Part shown: one piece after another, positions 1-5,848 of the stretch | Position numbering within the stretch: position 1 is the first letter of the stretch | How the letters are laid out: every line of letters starts with the position of its first letter | DNA from: Acidobacteriota bacterium | Lineage (GTDB): Bacteria; Acidobacteriota; Terriglobia; Terriglobales; Acidobacteriaceae | DNA length: 15,235 nt | Assembly (NCBI GenBank): GCA_021846065.1 | Contig: JAJZCP010000010.1 | Span: 1-15,235 of the forward strand | Direction: 5' to 3' | Notes under the pieces: generated by a model | Database searches by the model: none | What the model was told of the DNA's origin: nothing | Seen by the model: only the letters and a program-made list of their open reading frames with translations | Made by a program: the position numbers and the translations under genes

Positions 1-1463
1 ATCTTTTCATCCGCTTGCTGAATGTTCTTGTTGTGGCGGATGACGGTCACGTTCTTCGTCATGGTTTCGCCCAGCTCACGCCAGATGCGGAAGGGATTTT
101 CCTTGCCGCTTGACGACACCAGTTGCCGGTTCAAATCGTTCTGCCGGGCCAGTTCCTGTGCGTGACCACCGTCTCCCGGGGCAGCTTTCAGCGCCTTGGC
201 ATAGGCGATCGCGTTTGGACCGGCCTGGAAGCCGCCATAGATGCAGCTCATCAGCGAATTGGCGCCAAGCCGGTTCGCGCCATGATACTGATACTCTGCC
301 TCGCCGGCGGCAAAGACGCCGGGGATGTTGGTCATCTGGTTGAAATCGACCCAGAGACCACCCATGGTGTAGTGCATGCCGGGGAAGATTTTCATCGGGA
401 CTTCGCGTGGATCGTCGCCGACAAACTTCTGGTAGATTTCGAGGATTCCTTCCAGCTTGCGGTTGAGCGTTGCCCGGTCGATGTGGGTGAGGTCAAGGTA
501 AACCATGGGCTGGCCGTCGATGCCCAGACCATGCTCATAGACCACCTTGTGAATGGCCCGCGTGGCCACATCGCGTGGAACAAGATTGCCGTACTTCGGA
601 TACCACTCTTCCAGGAAGTACCAGCGCTCGGTCTCAGGAATCGCCTTGGCTGCGCGCTTGTCGCCAACCGTACGCGGCACCCAGACGCGTCCGCCTTCGC
701 CGCGCGCCGACTCTGACATCAGCCGCAGCTTATCCTCGCCGGGGATCGCCGTCGGATGCACCTGAATGAACTCACCGTTGGCGTAGTACGCACCTTGCTG
801 ATAGAGAGCCGCTTGCGCGGATCCAGTGCAGACGACCGAGTTCGTGCTCTTGCCGAAGATGGCGCCGATGCCGCCGGTTGCGATGATGATCGCATCCGCA
901 GCGAAGGTCGTCACCTCCATCGTGCGCAGGTTCATCGCACAGATGCCGCGCGCCACGCCATTGCTATCGAGAACGGCAGAGAGGAACTCCCACCCTTCGT
1001 ACTTCTTCACCTTGCCTTCCGACTCATGACGGCGGACCTGTTCATCGAGCGCGTAGAGCAACTGCTGCCCCGTGGTTGCTCCGGCAAAGGCTGTCCGCTG
1101 GTAGAGCGTGCCGCCGAAGCGGCGGAAGTCAAGAAGACCCTCTGGCGTGCGGTTGAACGGCACTCCCATGCGATCCAGCAGATCGATGATTGCCGGCGCA
1201 GCCTCACACATGGCCTTGACGGGCGTCTGGTTGGCAAGAAAATCGCCACCGTAGATCGTGTCGTCAAAGTGCTTCCATGTGGTGTCGCCTTCTCCCTTCA
1301 GATCCTTGGCTGCGTTGATGCCGCCCTGCGCGCAGACCGAGTGAGAACGCTTGACGGGAACGATGGAGAAAAGATCGACATTGCCGCCTGCTTCAGCGAT
1401 CTTGATGACCGCTGCCAGACCGGCCAGCCCACCGCCAACTACGATGATTTTGGGTGCCGCCAT
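1..1463 (-). CDS. sdhA: Succinate dehydrogenase flavoprotein subunit, 3' end cut by window edge
   Basis: This is the catalytic FAD subunit of succinate dehydrogenase (complex II), which oxidises succinate to fumarate on the cytoplasmic face of the membrane. The first 487 codons are visible with no stop. The N-terminal FAD-binding dinucleotide motif is GGGLAGL (residues 10-16). The covalent-FAD histidine sits in RSHSVCAQGG (His41). Further on are TPEGLLDFRRFGG, a QVHPTAIPG segment followed by SESARGEGG with the active-site arginine, and HYTMGG. The form (KRSHSVCAQGG, FDDTIYGGDFLANQ) is that of SdhA proteins paired with a single b558-type anchor. The ATG at 1463 is preceded by an AGGACAGGA purine-rich site about 9 nt upstream. 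It lies 113 nt downstream of sdhC, so sdhC-sdhA(-sdhB) is the likely operon, with sdhB expected to the left of the window. Identification is secure; fumarate reductase use cannot be excluded from sequence alone. Confidence 0.96.
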   Translation of the reverse strand, partial: MAAPKIIVVGGGLAGLAAVIKIAEAGGNVDLFSIVPVKRSHSVCAQGGINAAKDLKGEGDTTWKHFDDTIYGGDFLANQTPVKAMCEAAPAIIDLLDRMGVPFNRTPEGLLDFRRFGGTLYQRTAFAGATTGQQLLYALDEQVRRHESEGKVKKYEGWEFLSAVLDSNGVARGICAMNLRTMEVTTFAADAIIIATGGIGAIFGKSTNSVVCTGSAQAALYQQGAYYANGEFIQVHPTAIPGEDKLRLMSESARGEGGRVWVPRTVGDKRAAKAIPETERWYFLEEWYPKYGNLVPRDVATRAIHKVVYEHGLGIDGQPMVYLDLTHIDRATLNRKLEGILEIYQKFVGDDPREVPMKIFPGMHYTMGGLWVDFNQMTNIPGVFAAGEAEYQYHGANRLGANSLMSCIYGGFQAGPNAIAYAKALKAAPGDGGHAQELARQNDLNRQLVSSSGKENPFRIWRELGETMTKNVTVIRHNKNIQQADEK

Positions 1464-1483
1464 GAGATTGATTCCTGTCCTTT

Positions 1484-1506
1484 CGTACCAGTTACCCGTA
1501 CCAGTT
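1484..1506. repeat. Short tandem direct repeat in the sdhC-sdhA spacer
   Basis: CGTACCAGTT occurs at 1484-1493 and again at 1497-1506, giving a 13-nt period. It lies just upstream of the sdhA ribosome binding site in the 113-nt spacer between sdhC and sdhA. On the mRNA strand it reads AACTGGTACG twice. It may be a recent slippage duplication or may affect translation of sdhA. No known regulatory element is recognised here. Confidence 0.7.
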
Positions 1507-1576
1507 TGAAGACCGCTTTCACTGCGCGCATATCCATTGGACACGCCCGAACTGACGCGCCGGAGCCAACACCGAT

Positions 1577-2353
1577 CTATGACAAGGATGCACCCGGCGA
1601 GGATGGCGCGTACAGCATGGTTTGTGCCGGCATCACATCGGCTGGAGCATTTTTGTAGTTTGGCCCAACGAAAGCGTAGATGCTGGCCAGTCCCATGACG
1701 GCAAGCACGACGCCGAGCACGGCGCAGAGGTAACCGAAGCGACGGCGCGCATTGGCTCCGGGCGTGATGCCCCACTTGGCCGCGAAGAGCCAGATGCCGT
1801 AAGAGAAGTGCCAGCAGACGGCGATCATGGCGATGACGTAAACGGCAAGCATCCAGGGATTGGACAACTCCATCTGAACTTTGTGGAAGGCCGCGCCGGG
1901 ATGCTCCGGCAGGCTGACGCCCATGAAGCGCTGGCGAACGACATGCTGGATGATGTAAACGAAGGCGATATAGCCAGTCCAGCGCTGCATCATGTACATC
2001 CAATTGCCGGACCAGGGGTAGTAGATGACATTGGCCTTGCCGCGCATTGCGATGTAAACGCCATAGAGCGCGTGATAAGCAAGCGGAATGAAGATCAAAC
2101 CCACCTCAAGAAAGCGCACGAGTGGCAGGCTGTTCAGAAACTTGACCTGTTCGGCGTAGGCAAGCGGTCCTTTGAGCGCTTCAAAGTTGGAAAGCAGATG
2201 CTCAATGAGAAACGCGCCGATGGGCACGATGCCGGAGAGCGAATGCAGCTTGCGCAGCAGAAATGAGTTCCCTTTTCCAGCGCGGAGGGGTTCGACCCCA
2301 CGACCGACTGGGTTGGAAGTCTGGCTTGCATCAGGGCGTGCGGCGGTGGCCAT
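1577..2353 (-). CDS. sdhC: Succinate dehydrogenase cytochrome b558 membrane-anchor subunit
   Basis: This 258-residue protein is the di-heme membrane anchor that passes electrons from the Sdh flavoprotein and iron-sulfur subunits to quinone. It has about five hydrophobic helices. The histidines expected as heme ligands in the b558 family are present: His37 (RKLHSLSG), His52 (LIEHLLSN), His94 (AYHALYG), His137 (IIQHVVRQ) and His182 (CWHFSYG). The length fits single-subunit Bacillus-type anchors, so no sdhD is expected. The reading frame extends 21 codons further upstream, but the ATG at 2353 has an AGGAG site 8 nt before it and the protein then begins with a soluble Ala/Pro-rich leader, so I chose 2353. 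It is the first gene of the sdh operon, behind a strong predicted promoter at 2428-2456. In such enzymes the acceptor is often menaquinone; that is family knowledge, not seen here. Confidence 0.95.
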   Translation of the reverse strand: MATAARPDASQTSNPVGRGVEPLRAGKGNSFLLRKLHSLSGIVPIGAFLIEHLLSNFEALKGPLAYAEQVKFLNSLPLVRFLEVGLIFIPLAYHALYGVYIAMRGKANVIYYPWSGNWMYMMQRWTGYIAFVYIIQHVVRQRFMGVSLPEHPGAAFHKVQMELSNPWMLAVYVIAMIAVCWHFSYGIWLFAAKWGITPGANARRRFGYLCAVLGVVLAVMGLASIYAFVGPNYKNAPADVMPAQTMLYAPSSPGASLS

Positions 2354-2361
2354 GGGTAATG

Positions 2362-2366
2362 CTCCT
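2362..2366 (-). promoter_or_regulatory. Ribosome binding site that fixes the sdhC start
   Basis: AGGAG on the minus strand (ctcct as printed) lies 8 nt upstream of the ATG at 2353. The in-frame upstream start at 2416 lies within the transcribed leader predicted from the promoter and has no comparable site, so 2353 is preferred. Confidence 0.75.
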
Positions 2367-2427
2367 GAAAGATTCGAGTGAACGGCCTGAAGAAATTCCC
2401 GGAAAGCAACATTCAAGCCACATCTGC

Positions 2428-2456
2428 ATTATTGGTTCCTGCATCGAGACCGTCAA
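2428..2456 (-). promoter_or_regulatory. Predicted sigma70-type promoter of the sdh operon
   Basis: On the minus strand TTGACG (2456-2451) and AATAAT (2433-2428) are separated by exactly 17 nt. Each hexamer matches the consensus at five of six positions. Transcription would start near 2421, leaving a leader of about 68 nt before the sdhC ATG. It lies just downstream of the hairpin at 2469-2493. This is the best promoter match in the window. Confidence 0.7.
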
Positions 2457-2468
2457 GGAAACCGGGAA

Positions 2469-2493
2469 GTCTTTTGCCGCATTGCGAAAAGAC
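2469..2493 (-). terminator. Hairpin between the unassigned gene and sdhC, possible terminator
   Basis: GTCTTTT (2469-2475) is the exact reverse complement of AAAAGAC (2487-2493). An inner CGC/GCG pairing with a short loop lengthens the stem, with a two-base bulge. It lies 24 nt after the stop of the gene ending at 2517 and just upstream of the sdh promoter. The stem is partly A/T and no long U tract follows, so it is a weak intrinsic terminator at best. Confidence 0.4.
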
Positions 2494-2516
2494 GGGAACC
2501 AGAGCAGAAAAAGCGG

Positions 2517-3311
2517 TCAATACCAGCAGAATGGAGCGATGTGGCGCAGAAGCGCGCGGATCGCCTGATCGAACCGCTGGCCGACGGTCTGGTAACTGCG
2601 CGCCTTGAAGCCGGAGTAGCCGACGGGATCGATATTGCAGGGAAAGCGCAGGAAGACGCCGGGCTGGCCCAGCGTGGGGATGACGCGAGAGTAAAGAAGC
2701 TGCTCCAGCAGGCGAAGATCGGTGGTGTTCATTGCGCGGTGCGTTCCACGCAGGTGGCTCTGGTAATAGGCGTGAGAGCAGGCAAAGATCTGGACGCGCG
2801 CGTCCGCTCCGCGACGCGGCCAGGGAAAGCGGCGACAATCGATGAGCAGCTCCGGCGCGGCGGGCAGCAGATCGAGCGCGTGGCCAAGAGCGGGAAAGAT
2901 GAGGCGACCGGTGGTCTTGATGATGTGCGTGGTGTCGCGGCGCAACTCCGAGCGATCAAGACCGGCGTCGAGCAGCTCCATCTCTGAGTAGCCGTAGTTG
3001 AAACCCTCCGGAATGGGACTGGCAGGAATGGAAAGAAATTCAACCAGCTTGCGAGCGGGATTTTCATGCTGGGCAATTGCCTGCAAGGACGAGAGGTCGG
3101 AGCCGGAGTTTTCCAGAAACAGAATCCGTGCGGCGCAGGGATGTGTTTGGCCAAGCCAGAAGCGCAGCGCGCGCTGATAGTCCGCCAGGCGCAGCGCAGG
3201 ATCGGCGCGAAGAACCCCAGCCCGCGGCGATGGCTGGATGGTGGCCGTCATGATCAGCAGCCAGGTCGCCGCGTGAGGCGAGTGGATTTCCGAAATGGAA
3301 GCGGTAGACAT
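2517..3311 (-). CDS. Conserved protein of unknown function, possibly glycan-related
   Basis: I do not recognise this 264-residue protein with certainty. It appears soluble, with no transmembrane segment and no convincing signal peptide. A short hydrophobic strand WLLIMTATIQP (about residues 17-27) is followed by RADPALRLADYQRALRFWL. This LxTATxxP...DPxxRxxxYxxALxFWL opening resembles unassigned proteins I recall near surface-polysaccharide genes in other phyla, which often act like small glycosyltransferases. That is only a resemblance from memory. Other conserved-looking stretches are EGFNYGYSEMELLDAGL (about 103-119), TTHIIKTTGRL and VGYSGFKARSYQ near the C terminus. The ATG at 3311 has GGAG 9 nt upstream; the internal ATG at 3251 has no such site. 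It follows the bshB1-like gene by 34 nt and ends the operon, which suggests a co-regulated function but does not show one. Confidence 0.75.
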   Translation of the reverse strand: MSTASISEIHSPHAATWLLIMTATIQPSPRAGVLRADPALRLADYQRALRFWLGQTHPCAARILFLENSGSDLSSLQAIAQHENPARKLVEFLSIPASPIPEGFNYGYSEMELLDAGLDRSELRRDTTHIIKTTGRLIFPALGHALDLLPAAPELLIDCRRFPWPRRGADARVQIFACSHAYYQSHLRGTHRAMNTTDLRLLEQLLYSRVIPTLGQPGVFLRFPCNIDPVGYSGFKARSYQTVGQRFDQAIRALLRHIAPFCWY

Positions 3312-3345
3312 CCCCAGACGCTCCAGCGGCAGACAGATTGAGAAC

Positions 3346-4089
3346 TCAGATGGACTGGACAGGAATCAGCGTGAGGTCATCGACGAGGCCCACCTCGCGC
3401 TGCACAAAGGGTTCGCCGTAACGGACGCCGCCGAGCAGGCCGTAGTGGCGCGCCTCGGCCAGGAGGCGCTCGCGAATCTCCTGCTCCGGAACGAAGAGTC
3501 CACTTCCCTGCCGTTGGCTGGAGTATTGCGATCGATAGGCCATCAGCGCCTGAAGCCGTGTCTCCATGTAGGGCGTGATGTCGACGATGAAGCTGGGACG
3601 CACGTCGGCGTACAGGCTGGCATAGACGATCTTGAAGGGGCGATGAGGCGCGTCCGGTCCGAGGTCGCCAGAGGAGAAGTTGGCGAGACCGGCGAGGAAG
3701 CAGGCTTCATAACCAAGCGAAGCGCAGATGGCGTGGTCCGGATGACGCGCCTGTCCGTAAGGAAGAATGACGACGCGCGGACGCAAGCGACGCAGGACGT
3801 GCGCGATGGCGATGCGATTTTCCAGCGAATTGGCAATCGCGCCGTCGGGGAAATCAAGCGCTTCGCGATGCACGACGCGCAGAATGGAGGCGGCTTCAGC
3901 GGCTTCGGCGGCTCGCTCCTCGGCGGTTCCGCGCGTTCCGGATTCGCCGCGTGTGAGATCGAGAATGCCGGTGCGGAGATGACGGTCGGCCATGCGCAGC
4001 AGGGTTCCGCCGCAGGTCTGCTCGACGTCATCCCGATGGGCGGCGATGGCGAGCACATCGAGAGGCGTCGCTGTGCCGGGCTGATCCAT
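3346..4089 (-). CDS. bshB1: BshB1-like N-acetylglucosamine-malate deacetylase (bacillithiol synthesis)
   Basis: This 247-residue member of the LmbE/PIG-L zinc deacetylase family is predicted to remove the acetyl group from GlcNAc-malate, the second step of bacillithiol synthesis, in the cytoplasm. Visible motifs are AAHRDDVE (residues 16-23, predicted zinc ligands His18 and Asp21, catalytic base Asp20), DLTRGESGTRGT (44-55), FPDGAI (80-85) and HPDH (116-119, His119 the third ligand). LTRGExGTRGT and the closing YGEPF are typical of BshB1 rather than of other PIG-L enzymes. The family motif is normally AHPDD; here Pro is replaced by Arg19. The reading frame is open upstream into the lipoprotein gene, but the ATG at 4089 starts at the conserved domain and lies 22 nt after that gene's stop. 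bshA and bshC are not in the window. A related PIG-L deacetylase with another substrate is the main alternative. Confidence 0.82.
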   Translation of the reverse strand: MDQPGTATPLDVLAIAAHRDDVEQTCGGTLLRMADRHLRTGILDLTRGESGTRGTAEERAAEAAEAASILRVVHREALDFPDGAIANSLENRIAIAHVLRRLRPRVVILPYGQARHPDHAICASLGYEACFLAGLANFSSGDLGPDAPHRPFKIVYASLYADVRPSFIVDITPYMETRLQALMAYRSQYSSQRQGSGLFVPEQEIRERLLAEARHYGLLGGVRYGEPFVQREVGLVDDLTLIPVQSI

Positions 4090-4111
4090 AAACAGAAATC
4101 CGCGAGCGAAA

Positions 4112-5524
4112 TCAGTAATCGGTGTTGTCGGCGTCCGTGGTGGCGTCCATGTACGCCACGTCATAGGCTGTGCCGGTGACGGTGACGTAAAAGTTGTTGA
4201 TGGCCGAGCCATTGGTCGTCGAGAAGATATACACCTGTCCACCCTCGGAGACGTAAACCTTGTGCAACGTCAGGATCGCTGCAATGCCGGTAAGATCGCC
4301 CTGGAACGGCTCCAGCATGGTGACGGAGTTGGTGGCCGTGTTGTACATGGTCAGGCAGCCATACGACTCACCCTTGGCGTAACGCTCACCCTGTTCGCAA
4401 CGCACTCCACCAAGCCAGAGCGTGTTGTCGTCGCCGAGAACCATTTTGGTGGGCTGACCGGGCGCGGCATCGCTGACACCAACCGCGTTGCTTGCGGTGT
4501 TGCTGGTGAGATCGATGGGTGTCAGGAAGCCGGAAAAAAGTCCGTCTGGCTGAGGCTGCTGCCCATAGACATACAGCGTATTGCTGTCAACCAGTCCATT
4601 GCTGGCGCCGCCGGGCGTGACGATGGTGGTGGGAGACGTGGGAATGGAGCCGGACTGCTGTCCGCTCTGGATGATGAGCGGCGCGGTGGGAAGCAGTTCA
4701 ACGGAAGACTGGTTGCCGCCACACTCCGGACCGCAGTTCAGGATGTAGGCCGTGCTGCCATCTGCACTCCACAGAGCCTTGATGGGGCGGTCAAACTGGA
4801 TTGGATGATGACTGCTGTCGGCTACCTGGAAAAGACACATGCCTGGAGCGTTCATCGGCTCGCAATCGACGGCATTCGGTGGCCAGGTGGACGGCCCGCC
4901 GCTGTAGGCGGTGGTCTCAAAGCCCTGTAACTTGCGCGGGTAATAGGCGTAGTTGGAGTTTTGAACGAAAGCGAGGGCAATCGAGCCGCCCGGATTCGTG
5001 GAGACGCGGTAGACACCGGGTAAGCCGAGGCTGTAAGCCTTGCCGCCGATCTTATCGACGACATTGAGAAAATGTGCCTGGAGATCGGCAGCAAAAACAT
5101 AGGTCTGGCTGCGCGTGACAAAGATGCTGGAGGATAAAGTGCCGAAGCTGGCGATGGCTCCGCCGTTGTTTTCTTTCTGATAATTCACCAGCGTGAAGGA
5201 GCCGTCGCCGGAACCGTAGACCGCGCCAAGCTGCTCTTCCGGCATGTTCTGAATCGTGCTCGGCTCGGAACCGGAATAACCGGCAATGCTGAAACCGGGG
5301 ATGCGGTCATTGTAGCTTTGGCGAATATCGTAGTAGGCATCGACGATCTCCAGCGCGCCCTTGCTGAAGGCGCTTGGATTCTGAATCGCGATGAGAACAC
5401 GATTGGCGATTCCGCTGGGCGGCAGAACACGGCCAGCGAAATAGAAGTTGTTACCACAGCCCGAAAGCACACCTGCGGTCAACAGAGCCGCGAGGGCGCA
5501 GAGAGCGAGACCCCTTTTCTTCAA
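4112..5524 (-). CDS. Exported lipoprotein, probable beta-propeller, function unknown
   Basis: This 470-residue protein has a lipoprotein signal peptide: MKKRG, a hydrophobic core, and a lipobox LSGC with Cys23 as the predicted lipidated residue. The rest is rich in Gly, Ser, Thr and aromatic residues and made of short beta-prone segments with recurring themes such as YVFAADLQ, STAYILNCG, NTLYVYG, NTLWLGG and KVYVSEGG. This suggests a YncE/YVTN-like propeller on the periplasmic side. Paired cysteines (for example CEP...MC, NCGPEC and RCEQ...GC) could form disulfides. The start is TTG: an in-frame TAG lies two codons upstream, and GAGG precedes the TTG by 9 nt. It is first in a three-gene run with bshB1 and an unassigned gene, led by an extended -10 promoter. 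No catalytic motif was seen, and no role is assigned. Confidence 0.85.
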   Translation of the reverse strand: MKKRGLALCALAALLTAGVLSGCGNNFYFAGRVLPPSGIANRVLIAIQNPSAFSKGALEIVDAYYDIRQSYNDRIPGFSIAGYSGSEPSTIQNMPEEQLGAVYGSGDGSFTLVNYQKENNGGAIASFGTLSSSIFVTRSQTYVFAADLQAHFLNVVDKIGGKAYSLGLPGVYRVSTNPGGSIALAFVQNSNYAYYPRKLQGFETTAYSGGPSTWPPNAVDCEPMNAPGMCLFQVADSSHHPIQFDRPIKALWSADGSTAYILNCGPECGGNQSSVELLPTAPLIIQSGQQSGSIPTSPTTIVTPGGASNGLVDSNTLYVYGQQPQPDGLFSGFLTPIDLTSNTASNAVGVSDAAPGQPTKMVLGDDNTLWLGGVRCEQGERYAKGESYGCLTMYNTATNSVTMLEPFQGDLTGIAAILTLHKVYVSEGGQVYIFSTTNGSAINNFYVTVTGTAYDVAYMDATTDADNTDY

Positions 5525-5533
5525 AATCCTCTA

Positions 5534-5537
5534 CCTC
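5534..5537 (-). promoter_or_regulatory. Ribosome binding site supporting the TTG start of the lipoprotein gene
   Basis: GAGG on the minus strand (cctc as printed) lies 9 nt before the TTG at 5524. An in-frame TAG lies between this site and the TTG, so no upstream start is possible and the non-ATG start is well supported. Confidence 0.65.
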
Positions 5538-5560
5538 ATTCAAATCGAGCTGACTGGCCA

Positions 5561-5569
5561 AGTATAGCA
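5561..5569 (-). promoter_or_regulatory. Predicted extended -10 promoter for the lipoprotein-bshB1 operon
   Basis: On the minus strand TGCTATACT gives a TGn extension directly before TATACT (5566-5561), five of six matches to TATAAT. No good -35 hexamer is visible at the usual distance, as expected for extended -10 promoters. Transcription would begin near 5553, leaving a leader of about 30 nt before the TTG start. Confidence 0.5.
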
Positions 5570-5848
5570 AACCGGGGTGCCGGGATATCGAGGTTTCAGC
5601 AGGAGCGAGATGGAAGCTGCTGCGCACAAAGATTGCCATGATGCCCCCTTCGGCGAATACGCTCTTACGCAAGGCCCCGGGCTGTACACCTCAGTTCGAC
5701 GGGAAACAGTTCCGGTTGGGAAGCAGGCGGGCGGGAATTACGCGGAAAAATGGGTGGATGCCGCGTGGTGTCGAGGCGGAAACGTGTTTGCCGGAACCTG
5801 CCCGCGGAGTCCCACGAGCCTGCAAAACGCGTTAGCATCGTAAGTATT

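Larger units (their letters stand above)
5525..5848. other. Divergent gene-free region between the lipoprotein operon and the methyltransferase/MTHFR gene
   Basis: These 324 nt separate two divergent genes. The left end holds the promoter and ribosome binding site of the lipoprotein gene. The rest shows no convincing gene: a plus-strand open frame at 5577-5843 has no family resemblance and no strong ribosome binding site. Because the downstream gene is a methionine-pathway gene, I looked for SAM and cobalamin riboswitch cores. Only a fragment resembling the end of a B12 box (5793-5802) was seen, without the other conserved parts. No clear plus-strand promoter was found. Confidence 0.55.

Noticed and set aside
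123..716. Plus-strand open frames at the left end
   Set aside because: They lie opposite sdhA, whose motifs read without interruption on the minus strand across the whole region.
5793..5802. GGAACCTGCC resembling the end of a cobalamin riboswitch B12 box
   Set aside because: The other conserved cobalamin elements (the GGGAA...GGTG segment and the CCGCNACTG-like segment) are not found upstream at the expected spacing, and the downstream enzyme lacks a cobalamin domain.
5577..5843. Small plus-strand open frame upstream of the methyltransferase/MTHFR gene
   Set aside because: No family resemblance, no clear ribosome binding site, overlaps the divergent promoter region and ends just before the likely GTG start.
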